64,000 bases of DNA from Cryobacterium arcticum (GTDB lineage: Bacteria > Actinomycetota > Actinomycetes > Actinomycetales > Microbacteriaceae), in NCBI RefSeq assembly GCF_001679725.1, contig NZ_CP016282.1:992001-1056000 (forward strand), written 5' to 3'. A program made the translations under genes and the position numbers. The notes beneath the pieces are model-generated. The model did not search any database. It was not told where the DNA came from and saw only the letters and a program-made list of their open reading frames with translations. This document shows, piece by piece, positions 50,121-58,361 of the stretch; the first letter of the stretch is position 1, and every line of letters begins with the position of its first letter.

Positions 50121-51500
50121 TCAGCGGATGTGCCGCGGCAGCCGGATTTCGACGGCCAGCCCGGCGCCGGTGTTGCGGAGCTGCACGGTGCCGTTGGCGC
50201 GTTCCACAATCGCGTGCACGATCGCCAGGCCCAACCCCGAGCCGCCCGAATGGCTGGACCGGGAGCTGTCGGGCCGGGAGAACCTGTCGAAGGCGAGCGG
50301 GATGAACTCGTCGGGCAGCCCCGGCCCCGTATCGACGACCGTGATGAGGGCGCCGACGCCCGCACGGCTCAGCGAGACGGTGACGCTGCCGTGGCCGGAC
50401 ATGGCGGTGACGGCATTGGAGATCAGGTTGTCGAGGAGCTGGCCCATATTGGTGCTCGAGATGCCGTAGTACCCGTCGGGGTCGTCGCCGTCGATGCGGT
50501 AGACGACCTCGAGTTCATGGCCCTCCCGCACGATCCGGGCCCGGTCGACCGACGCCGTGACCTCGCCGACGAGGCCGGGCCAGTCCGTCTCCGGCGGTGT
50601 CTGCTCGCTCTCGAGCTTGCTCAACTCGAGCAGATTGGTCGCCAGGCGGCTGAGTCGGCCGGCGGTGGCCGACGCATCGCGGATGTCGCGCTCGAGAGCC
50701 GGGGCGTCACCGGAATCCAGATGGGCGAGTTCGAGTTGGGCCTGGAGCACCGCAAGCGGGGTGCGCAGCTCGTGGCTCGCATCCGACACGATCTGCTTCT
50801 CGCGGTCCACACCGCGCCGGAGCCGTTCGATGAAGTCGTTGAGGGTGCGCGCCAGCCTGCTCACCTCGTCCTTGCCGGCGGGAACGCGCAACCGGGCCGA
50901 CGATCCGGTGGCGCTCAGGCTCTCCGCCTCCTCGCGCAGTCGGGTCACCGGGCGCAGTGCAGCGCCGGTGAGCAGCCAGGAGGCCAACCCGAATCCGATG
51001 GTGAGAATGAGGGTGCCCAGGGTCAGTACCCCGGTGAGCTCGTCGAGCAGCAACGTGGGCGCCTGCTGGCTGCGGGCGGCGATGACCAGCCAGTCGCCCG
51101 AGGGCACCGTGACCGTGGTCGCCGAGACCAGATAGGTGGCCGCTGGCGTGTTCACCGTCTGCGGGTCGGGCCCCAGGTCGGACAGGGAGGTGATCTGCCG
51201 ATCGAGGCTGCGCGGCAGTGACGACTTGCGCACGATGCCGTCGGGATCGATGATCGCCAACAACTGGCCCTCGCTGGGGCTTTCGATGGCCTCGGTGGGA
51301 TTGGCGGCGAGTTCACCGATCAACGGCTCCGCGTCGTTGCGCAGCATGGTCTCGTTCGTCGCGGTGAGGATGGACTGCACCTCGAGGCGGAAGAAGAACG
51401 CGGCAGTGCTGAACAGGACCGTGGCCACGAGCAGACTGCCCACGGTGATGCGGGCCCGGATCGACAGGGCGGGCAGCCAGATGCGGCGCAGCCGGTTCAC
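50121..51500 (-). CDS. Sensor histidine kinase, OmpR-system type
   Basis: The protein has 459 residues from a GTG at 51500, chosen because it gives a short basic N-terminus followed directly by the first membrane helix; the frame is open further upstream inside the regulator gene. Two transmembrane helices flank an extracytoplasmic sensor domain (about 35-165). They are followed by HAMP (LRPVTRLREEAESLSA), HisKA with SDASHELRTPLAV (His243) and HATPase_c with NLISNAVTAMSG, DTGPGLPD, FDRFSRPDSSRSSHSGGSGLGLAIV. It phosphorylates the OmpR-type regulator encoded 13 nt upstream. Confidence 0.92.
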   Translation of the reverse strand: MNRLRRIWLPALSIRARITVGSLLVATVLFSTAAFFFRLEVQSILTATNETMLRNDAEPLIGELAANPTEAIESPSEGQLLAIIDPDGIVRKSSLPRSLDRQITSLSDLGPDPQTVNTPAATYLVSATTVTVPSGDWLVIAARSQQAPTLLLDELTGVLTLGTLILTIGFGLASWLLTGAALRPVTRLREEAESLSATGSSARLRVPAGKDEVSRLARTLNDFIERLRRGVDREKQIVSDASHELRTPLAVLQAQLELAHLDSGDAPALERDIRDASATAGRLSRLATNLLELSKLESEQTPPETDWPGLVGEVTASVDRARIVREGHELEVVYRIDGDDPDGYYGISSTNMGQLLDNLISNAVTAMSGHGSVTVSLSRAGVGALITVVDTGPGLPDEFIPLAFDRFSRPDSSRSSHSGGSGLGLAIVHAIVERANGTVQLRNTGAGLAVEIRLPRHIR

Positions 51501-51513
51501 CGGGCGCCCCGCC

Positions 51514-52188
<675 letters not shown>

Positions 52189-52281
52189 GCCGTCACCCTT
52201 CGCTCGCTCAGGTTCTCATGCTGGCACGTTGCGGCACGGTTCGCTCGCAACCTGCCGCCTCTGAAGCTGGGAAGCCGCCGC

Positions 52282-52296
52282 TAGGCTGACGGCATG
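52282..52296 (+). promoter_or_regulatory. Leaderless promoter of the nitrilase-family gene
   Basis: TAGGCT (52282-52287) is followed by 6 nt and the ATG at 52294. No Shine-Dalgarno sequence. Confidence 0.5.
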
Positions 52297-53115
52297 GTGG
52301 ATGCGCTGTCGACGGACGAACTCGGAGTGGCCGTGGCGCAGTTCGCGCCGGGCTCCGACCAGGGGGCCAACCTTGCGACGATGCGCTCCCTCGCCCAGAT
52401 CGCAGTCACCCGCGGTGCCCGGATCGTGGTCTTCCCGGAGTACTCGTCGTTCTTCGAGACCCGACTGGGTGATGCATCCGTCGCCGCCGCCGAACCCCTG
52501 ACCGGCCCGTTCGTTGAGGCGCTCGGCCGGCTCGCCGTCGAACTCGGCGTGCATGTCGTGGCGGGAATGCTGGAAACCACCGATGACGCAGACCGGGTGC
52601 ACAACACCCTCGTGGCCATCGACCCGGCCGGGAAGATCGTGGCGAGCTACCGCAAGCTGCACCTCTACGACGCCTTCGGCTCCCGAGAATCAGATCGGGT
52701 GCTCGCCGGGGTCATCGAGGAGCCGGAGACCTTCCAGGTGGCCGGCATCACCGTGGGCCTGCAGACCTGTTACGACGTGAGATTCCCCGAGGTCAGCCGG
52801 CGCCTCGTCGACGCCGGAGCCGACCTGGTGCTCGTGCCGGCCGAGTGGGTGCGCGGGCCGCTCAAGGAACAGCACTGGCGCACCCTCCTGACCGCGCGGG
52901 CGCTGGAGAACACGATCTACCTGGCCGCCGCCGACCACGCCCCGCCCAGCGGCGTGGGCGCGAGCATGGTGGTTGACCCGATGGGTGTCGAGCTGGTCAC
53001 GATCGGTGAGACGACGGATGTGGCGGTCGCTTGGATCTCCCCATCCCGCCTAGCCGAGGTGCGCCGGCTCAATCCGGCCCTGGCGCTGCGCCGCTTCACC
53101 GTCACCCCCCGCTGA
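52294..53115 (+). CDS. Carbon-nitrogen hydrolase (nitrilase superfamily)
   Basis: The 273-residue protein has the alpha-beta-beta-alpha amidase fold. The Glu-Lys-Cys triad is complete: Glu49 in VVFPEYSSFF, Lys121 in YRKLHLYDAFG and Cys159 in GLQTCYDVRFPE. It hydrolyses small amides; the YRKLHLYDAFG context resembles omega-amidase/Nit2-type members and deaminated glutathione amidase, but the substrate is not certain. It is predicted to be leaderless. Its 3' end faces repeat array 3. Confidence 0.9.
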   Translation: MVDALSTDELGVAVAQFAPGSDQGANLATMRSLAQIAVTRGARIVVFPEYSSFFETRLGDASVAAAEPLTGPFVEALGRLAVELGVHVVAGMLETTDDADRVHNTLVAIDPAGKIVASYRKLHLYDAFGSRESDRVLAGVIEEPETFQVAGITVGLQTCYDVRFPEVSRRLVDAGADLVLVPAEWVRGPLKEQHWRTLLTARALENTIYLAAADHAPPSGVGASMVVDPMGVELVTIGETTDVAVAWISPSRLAEVRRLNPALALRRFTVTPR

Positions 53116-53163
53116 CCCCGAGAGCCCGCCGCGCCCGCGGCGCCCCCTTCCGCGGCGCCCGTC

Positions 53164-53877
53164 GGTCGAGCCCGTCGAGACCCCGCAACCTGTCTGCGGC
53201 TCGCGCCCACTTCGCTGGTCGACCCCGTCGAGACCCAGCAACACTGTCCGCGGTCCGCACCCATCGCGCTGGTCGAGCCCGTCGAGGCTGGTGACCTTGT
53301 CTGCGGTCACGCCCATCTCGCCGGTCGAGCTTGTCGAGACCTCGCAACCTTGTCCGCGGTCCGCACCCATCGCGCCGGTCGAGCCCGTCGAGAGCCCGCA
53401 CCCCTGCCCGCGGTCCGCACCCACCCCGTTGGTCGAGCCCGTCGAGACCCCGCACCCTTGTCCGCGGTCCGCGCCCATCGCGTTGGTCGAGCCCGTCGAG
53501 GCTGGTGACCTTGTCTGCGGTCACGCCCATCTCGCCGGTCGAGCCCGTCGAGACCCCGCAACCCTGTCCGCGGTCCGCACCCACCCCGTTGGTCGAGCCC
53601 GTCGAGACCTCGCAACCTTGTCTGCTGTCCCGCCCATCGCGTCGGTCGAGCCCGTCGAGACCTCGCAACCTTGTCCGCGGTCCGCACCCATCGCGTTGGT
53701 CGAGCCCGTCGAGACCTCGCAACCTTGTCTACGGTCCGCGTCCATCGCGTTGGTCGAGCTTGTCGAGGCCTCGCAACCTTGTCTGCGGTCACGCCCATCT
53801 CGCCGGTCGAGCTTGTCGATGCCTCGCAACCTTGTCTGCGGTTCGCGCCCGTCGCGTTGGTCGAGCTTGTCGAGACC
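53164..53877 (+). repeat. Repeat array 3: 14 cores, 52-54 bp period
   Basis: Fourteen forward cores (GGTCGAGCCCGTCGAGACC, changing to GGTCGAGCTTGTCGAGACC near the right end) start at 53164, 53217, 53271, 53323, 53377, 53431, 53485, 53537, 53591, 53644, 53698, 53752, 53805 and 53859. Spacers are variants of one sequence (cgcaaccttgtctgcggtc type). It fills the 781-bp gap between the convergent nitrilase and DUF222-HNH genes and ends 20 bp from the latter's stop codon. No gene is present; all frames across it are repeat translations. Confidence 0.92.
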
Positions 53878-53896
53878 TCGTGACCGGCTGTCAGTG

Positions 53897-56056
53897 TCAG
53901 TGTTGGTGGGGTGTTTTGCTGGGCATTTCGATGAGCGTTTGTCCGGGGTCGATGGTGGCGGGTGGGCGGAGCCAGTAGCGGCCTTGGTTTTCGAAGATTT
54001 GCCAGCCTTGGTTGTGCAGGAGGCGGTGGTGGGGGTTGCAGAGCAGGATGCCGTGGCGGATGTCGGTGGTGCCGTGGTCGCGGATCCAGTGGTCGATGTG
54101 GTGGGTTTCGGTGAAGGCGGGTGGTTTGTCGCAGTCGCCCCAGCGGCAGCCGCCGTCGCGGGCGGCGAGGGCGATGCGTTGGGCGGGGGTGAAGAGGCGC
54201 TCATCTCGGCCGAGGTTGAGGGGTTGGTTGTCGGTGCTGAAGGTGATGGGCAGGCTGCCGCTGTCGCAGGTGAGCCGGTCGAGGGTGGGTTGGGACAGGG
54301 GTGCGGGGTTGCCCTCGAGGTAACCGTGCGCGGTGAGGTCGGGCGGGGGTGCCAGGATCTCGTCCAGATCCCGCAGGAGGAGAAGTCCCGGCCCCGGCGG
54401 GACGACCGGATCAGGACGAAGAGGCCAGTCGAGGTGGGGCGACGGGGCGGCTGGTGCCGGTCGGACCGGTTGCCTCGGTGGCGCCTGGTTAGGCGTTTCG
54501 GCTGTGGTGCGGATCCCCGTGGGTGTGGGTGACCCGGTGGGGGTGCCGACGGCGGCGGTCCCGGTGGGGATGTCGGTTCTGGTGGGAATGTCGGTTCTGG
54601 TGGGGACGCGGTTCCCGGCGGGGGCGGGAGTCCCCGTGGTGGCGGGGGTTTCGGTGTCGGAAGGGGTGCCGGTGCGGCCGGGGTGCTCGGTGGCGGCAGG
54701 ATTCGCGGTCCTGGTGGGGTTCTCGGTGGTGGCAGGAGTGCCGGTGCCGGGGGTGGTCGGCGTCGGGGTGGGTGCCGTGCCGGGGGTGGTCGGCGTCGGG
54801 GTGGGTGCCGTGCCGGGGGTGGCCTGGTGGGTGATGATGCGGATGGAGGGCTGGCGGCCGCCGAGGATGCGGTGGGGGTTGATCTCGGTGCCGGCTTTGA
54901 GGAGGGCAAGGAAACCGTCCGCGGCGATCTGCTCCGTGCTGCGCGGGTCATCGCGCACGCTTTGCGCCCACTTCGCGCGGGCCGGGTCGACGAAGCGCAC
55001 CCCACCGCGGCGGGGACTGGTGAGGCTGTCGTAGGCGGAGAGGACGAACGCTCCCTGCTCGGGCGGGAACACCCCGTGCAGGTGCACCTGGCCGGACGGG
55101 TTCGTCCACACGCGCAGGGAGCGGTCGTCCCACGCTTTTTGTTCCCGCACGATGATGCCGGCCGCGTCCAGGGAGTCCCGGGTGCGGCGGGCCCGCTTGA
55201 GCAACTGGTCCACGTTCAGCGTTCGGGCATCCCGGAGCAACTCCTCGACGGCGGTCGCGAGGACCGGCCCCGTCACGACGGTGTCGATGTCACCGAGCCC
55301 GGTGCGGATCGCGTGGGCGGCCGCCACGGACAGGGCCCCGCAGGTCACGGCCTCGGAGATCTTGTGGTGCCACGGCAGCAACGCCGGATCAATCACCGGG
55401 CCACCCACCCCGCCCAGCCCCTCCGGCCCGTTCAGGCCATCGAGTTCATCCAGGCCATCGAGCCCGTCGAGGCCGTCGAGTCCCGTCGACTCCGGGTCGC
55501 CGCCGGAGCCATCAGCATCGCCAGTACCGTCCGTCCCGTGAGTGCCGTCGAGCTCGTCGAGGAGTCTGCGGGCGGCTTCGTCTTCGGCGGCGGCGGCGGC
55601 CTGCGCGGCGGCGGCCTCGTTGTCGGCGAGCATCCGGCCCACGTCCACGAGCCGACGCGCGTCGGCCTTGGTCGACCCGGTGAGCTTCTGGATCAAACCG
55701 TCCGGGTTCAGATACCCCTGCTGCTGCGCCAGCCCGGACTGGCCCAACTCCGGCCGGGACCGGTGCGCGATGGTCTTCGCCACCCACACCTGCCGGGTAC
55801 CGACCGTCTCCGACAGCCGGGCGATATCGCGTTGGCACGCGAGAGCATCCGCGTCCGACAAGGCGTCGTAATCGGCGCTGCACGACCCCCAGCGGGCGAC
55901 CGCCGCGACCGCCTCGGCCAACGAACCCGCCGGGCCCGAAGGCCGCACCTCGGCCAGAACCGGCACCGCAGCCAGCGCCGGCGGCACCGTCGCGGAGGCC
56001 GGACGGGCCGGCTCCGGGACGGTGTCGGGGGCGAAGATTGCTGCGAGGCTGGACAT
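53897..56056 (-). CDS. DUF222 / HNH endonuclease (13E12-type)
   Basis: The protein has 719 residues. The N-terminal DUF222 region (about 40-400) is interrupted by a Gly-Leu-Asp tract (about 190-210). A long Thr/Pro-rich linker (about 415-520) contains an 11-residue tandem repeat, TPGTAPTPTPT, encoded by 33-bp DNA repeats at 54747-54812. The C-terminal HNH nuclease (about 625-690) is intact: CRWGDCDKPP, ETHHIDHW and LLCNPHHRLLH. Family members are highly duplicated in actinobacteria and similar to the REP13E12 genes of mycobacteria; their role is unknown. The start is an ATG about 190 bp from the 11-bp array. It lies directly beside repeat array 3. Confidence 0.88.
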   Translation of the reverse strand: MSSLAAIFAPDTVPEPARPASATVPPALAAVPVLAEVRPSGPAGSLAEAVAAVARWGSCSADYDALSDADALACQRDIARLSETVGTRQVWVAKTIAHRSRPELGQSGLAQQQGYLNPDGLIQKLTGSTKADARRLVDVGRMLADNEAAAAQAAAAAEDEAARRLLDELDGTHGTDGTGDADGSGGDPESTGLDGLDGLDGLDELDGLNGPEGLGGVGGPVIDPALLPWHHKISEAVTCGALSVAAAHAIRTGLGDIDTVVTGPVLATAVEELLRDARTLNVDQLLKRARRTRDSLDAAGIIVREQKAWDDRSLRVWTNPSGQVHLHGVFPPEQGAFVLSAYDSLTSPRRGGVRFVDPARAKWAQSVRDDPRSTEQIAADGFLALLKAGTEINPHRILGGRQPSIRIITHQATPGTAPTPTPTTPGTAPTPTPTTPGTGTPATTENPTRTANPAATEHPGRTGTPSDTETPATTGTPAPAGNRVPTRTDIPTRTDIPTGTAAVGTPTGSPTPTGIRTTAETPNQAPPRQPVRPAPAAPSPHLDWPLRPDPVVPPGPGLLLLRDLDEILAPPPDLTAHGYLEGNPAPLSQPTLDRLTCDSGSLPITFSTDNQPLNLGRDERLFTPAQRIALAARDGGCRWGDCDKPPAFTETHHIDHWIRDHGTTDIRHGILLCNPHHRLLHNQGWQIFENQGRYWLRPPATIDPGQTLIEMPSKTPHQH
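54747..54812 (-). repeat. 33-bp tandem repeat inside the HNH gene linker
   Basis: Two identical 33-bp units (54747-54779 and 54780-54812) plus a partial third encode TPGTAPTPTPT. An 18-bp duplication lies nearby (about 54568-54605). Copy number may vary between strains. Confidence 0.75.
55429..55561 (-). repeat. GTCGAG nonamer tract inside the HNH gene
   Basis: Nonamers of the form NNRTCGAGN recur from about 55429 to 55491 and encode the GLD tract. They include TCGAGCCCGTCGAG, an exact 14-mer of the array 3 core. GTCGAGCTCGTCGAG (55547-55561) differs from the array core by one base. Confidence 0.65.
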
Positions 56057-56153
56057 GCAGTGAGAGTAGCCCGATCTCGCACCTTTGTGTGCCCGAAAAA
56101 CAAGGTTGTGGAGAACTTTTTTGGCTCTCCCGAGCCCTCCTCAAGCAGCATCG

Positions 56154-56252
56154 CGAAGCAAGTCCCAAGCGGGTTCCAAGCGGGTTCCAAGCGGGTCCGA
56201 AGTGGGTCCGAGACGGGAGCGAAGCGACTCTGAGGCTGGTCCGCAGCGACTA
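56154..56252. repeat. Nine-unit 11-bp periodic tract
   Basis: Units of 11 bp run without gaps: CGAAGCAAGTC, three near-identical CCAAGCGGGTT/C (56165-56197), then CGAAGTGGGTC, CGAGACGGGAG, CGAAGCGACTC, TGAGGCTGGTC and CGCAGCGACTA. Identity falls from the centre outward. It lies between the DUF222-HNH start and the DUF7882 stop, so it would be transcribed only by read-through. One unit is about one helical turn, so any bound proteins would sit on one face. Confidence 0.75.
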
Positions 56253-56636
56253 TTCCGGAGTGGCTACCGAGGACTTCGGCAGCGCCGTCGCGGGCTTCAC
56301 TGCGAACGACACATCGATTCCCCCGGAATGCCCGGATGCCACGCACCGTTCCTCGCTGGTGGCGACGAGCCCCTGGGAACTGTTCGCCGAACGAGTGAGT
56401 TGCGCGATCCAATCGGGGTTGATGCTCGGGGTGTGTCCGCCGGTGAACTTGAAGTACAGCGGGATCGCCGGATTCATCCACGCCGAACTGCGCCCGTCAC
56501 CCACTTCCATGGCATTTCGCCAGGAGAACAGGAAACTCTCGCCTCGGCGCAGCTTCTGCACGATCACGATCTGCAGGTGCGTCAGGATTCGGTCGTCGAA
56601 TTCGACAACGACCTGGTCATAAGACAGCGTGCCCAT
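56250..56636 (-). CDS. DUF7882-type small protein
   Basis: The protein has 128 residues and begins MGTLSYDQVVVEFDDRILTHLQIVIVQKLRRGESFLFSW, followed by GRSSAWMNPAIPLYFKFTGG and WIAQLTRSANSSQGL. This matches the small proteins frequent in Microbacteriaceae that are sometimes mislabelled 'ATP-dependent DNA ligase' (DUF7882). No ligase motif is present and the function is unknown. The last ~25 residues exceed the usual length. The region is less GC-rich than its neighbours. Only a weak GGAAG lies upstream. Its stop codon falls in the last unit of the 11-bp tract. Confidence 0.65.
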   Translation of the reverse strand: MGTLSYDQVVVEFDDRILTHLQIVIVQKLRRGESFLFSWRNAMEVGDGRSSAWMNPAIPLYFKFTGGHTPSINPDWIAQLTRSANSSQGLVATSEERCVASGHSGGIDVSFAVKPATALPKSSVATPE

Positions 56637-56785
56637 GAGTTTTCACTTTCACTTCCAGTTGGCTACGCGTGGAGCCGGAAACGGGTGCAAGTGAGAGTGG
56701 AGCACTAACAGAAGAACCGGAGTAATCTTCAACTCTCCTCGGTGTTCTGGGAAAGGGCAAGCGGTTTCGGCATCTCGGCGTGCGG

Positions 56786-57472
56786 TCAGGATTGCCCAGC
56801 GGGAAGGGTGAGTCCTCGCACCAGGAGCTCGATCTCCGCCCGCAGTGTGCCGGGGAGATCGGCCGCGATCTCACGACCGAGTCCGGTGCGAATGATCTCC
56901 ATGTGCAGGGCCGAGAAGATGCTTCGCGCGGCCAGTGTCACGTCTACTTCGGGGCGAAGTCGGAGTTCTGCGTCAGGCTGTGCGAGGTGGCCGAGAACGG
57001 TGGCGATCGATGCCTCCAGGAGGTCGATCAGGCTCAGCGCTTCCGCGCGGAAGGCGCCATCCGGATCACCGAAGAGAATCTCGCGCTGGTAGACGGCGAG
57101 GTTCTCCCGGTTCTGGAGGCCCGAATCGAGAAGGGGGCCGAGCAGCCGCATGATCTGGTCGGTGATGTCGCCGTCGGCTTCGGTGGTCGACACGCCCCGG
57201 GCGATGCCGTCGCGCAGTGTTGTGTTGTAGACCATGGTGAGCAGTTCCGGCTTCGACGTGGCGTAGCGGAAGAGGGTTCCGATGGCGACGTCGGCCTCAT
57301 CGGCGACGTCCTGTGTGGTCACGGCCGAATAGCCGCGCTCGGCGAACAGTTTCGCCGCTGCGGCGTGGATGCGCGCCCTCTTGTCGTGCTTGCTGCGTTC
57401 ACGGCGGCCCGCCGGTCGGGGCTCCGCAGGCGAGGAGTTCCGGTCGGCGCTGACTTTCGGCGTGGTGGTCAT
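56786..57472 (-). CDS. TetR-family regulator
   Basis: The protein has 228 residues. After a basic, Pro-rich N-terminus of about 30 residues comes a TetR helix-turn-helix (DKRARIHAAAAKLFAERGYSAVTTQDVADEADVAIGTLFRYATSKPELL), then a ligand-binding domain. The ATG at 57472 is preferred because GATAAT (57485-57480) lies 7 nt upstream; a start at 57481 is three residues longer. It is divergent from an SDR gene, with a perfect palindrome in front of the SDR, so it probably represses the SDR and may sense its substrate. Confidence 0.88.
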   Translation of the reverse strand: MTTTPKVSADRNSSPAEPRPAGRRERSKHDKRARIHAAAAKLFAERGYSAVTTQDVADEADVAIGTLFRYATSKPELLTMVYNTTLRDGIARGVSTTEADGDITDQIMRLLGPLLDSGLQNRENLAVYQREILFGDPDGAFRAEALSLIDLLEASIATVLGHLAQPDAELRLRPEVDVTLAARSIFSALHMEIIRTGLGREIAADLPGTLRAEIELLVRGLTLPAGQS

Positions 57473-57558
57473 CCGGATCATTATCCCGCCTGCGCACCCG
57501 CGACCTGGGTCGCTCTGCTCATGCGACGAAACCGGATCGGATTTGCGCCATAGCGGAG

Positions 57559-57590
57559 TACGCTCAGTTTTGAGTGAACTATTAGTTCAC
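57559..57590 (+). promoter_or_regulatory. SDR promoter with TetR-type operator
   Basis: TACGCT (57559-57564) is the likely -10 box. GTGAACT-ATT-AGTTCAC (57574-57590) is a perfect palindrome just downstream of the expected start site, suited to repression by the divergent TetR protein. Confidence 0.65.
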
Positions 57591-57617
57591 GTTGAATTCG
57601 TTCGAAGGACGGAAATC

Positions 57618-58361
57618 ATGGGTCGGGTAGAAAACAAGGTTGTTCTCATCAGCGGCGGCGCGCGGGGCATGGGCGCCGCGCATGCGCGGTTGCTGTTGGC
57701 GGAGGGCGCGAAGGTGGTGCTCGGCGACCTGCTGGATGACGAGGGTGCCGCGCTGGCCGCCGAGCTGGGCGAGTCGGCGAGCTACACGCATCTCGACGTG
57801 ACCAAGTCGGAAGACTGGGCGACCGCCGTGGCTCACGCCGTGGATAAATTCGGCGGATTGGACGTCCTGGTGAACAACGCCGGCATCGCCAACGGAGCTC
57901 CGATCACGGAGTTCCCGGTGAACGTATGGAACAAGACCCTGGAGATCAACCTCACCGGCACCTTCCTGGGCATCCAGGCCGCGGTGCCCGAGTTGGCCAA
58001 GAGCGCCAGGGGGCCGTCGATCATCAACGTGTCCTCGGTCGAGGGCCTGCGTGGCAGCGCCGGACTGCACGCCTACGTGGCCTCCAAATTCGGGGTGCGT
58101 GGACTGACCAAGTCCGTGGCTCTGGATGTGGCGGCCATGGGAATCCGGGTGAATTCGATCCACCCGGGCTTCATCGTCACACCGATGACACAGAACCTCT
58201 ATCACCACATGCTGCAGATTCCGCTCGGTCGCAGCGCCCAGCCGTCCGAGGTGTCGCAGCTGGTTCTGTACCTGGCCAGCGACGATTCCAGCTACTCAAC
58301 GGGCTCGGAGTTCGTGGTCGACGGCGGCCTCACCGCCGGCATCCCGGTCAATAAGAGCTGA
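57618..58361 (+). CDS. Short-chain dehydrogenase/reductase
   Basis: The 247-residue classical SDR has the NAD(P) motif GGARGMG (13-19), NNAG in the middle and the catalytic Ser-Tyr-Lys with Tyr153 and Lys157 in AYVASK. It resembles 3-alpha/20-beta-hydroxysteroid dehydrogenase-like and cyclic-alcohol dehydrogenases; the exact substrate is unknown. The ATG at 57618 has AAGGACGG 6-13 nt upstream. The frame is open through the regulatory region but begins here. Its last 66 nt overlap the convergent alpha/beta hydrolase gene. With the nearby hydrolase and Old Yellow Enzyme it suggests metabolism of a cyclic alcohol/enone compound. Confidence 0.88.
   Translation: MGRVENKVVLISGGARGMGAAHARLLLAEGAKVVLGDLLDDEGAALAAELGESASYTHLDVTKSEDWATAVAHAVDKFGGLDVLVNNAGIANGAPITEFPVNVWNKTLEINLTGTFLGIQAAVPELAKSARGPSIINVSSVEGLRGSAGLHAYVASKFGVRGLTKSVALDVAAMGIRVNSIHPGFIVTPMTQNLYHHMLQIPLGRSAQPSEVSQLVLYLASDDSSYSTGSEFVVDGGLTAGIPVNKS

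Noticed and set aside
53164..53877. CRISPR array
   Set aside because: Core is only 19 bp, spacers are variants of one sequence rather than unique, spacing varies by a few bases and no cas genes are near.
53031..53978. Long open frames across repeat array 3 on both strands
   Set aside because: They translate the repeat itself (VEPVETP / GLDGLDQRDG type), in several frames at once; no start signals or family similarity.
56617..56874. 85-residue minus-strand gene between DUF7882 and tetR
   Set aside because: It overlaps both genes, has Arg/Ser/Pro-rich shadow composition and no start signal.
57369..57617. Extended N-terminus of the SDR
   Set aside because: The upstream frame covers the divergent tetR start, the palindrome and the -10 box; the Shine-Dalgarno sequence and Rossmann motif place the start at 57618.
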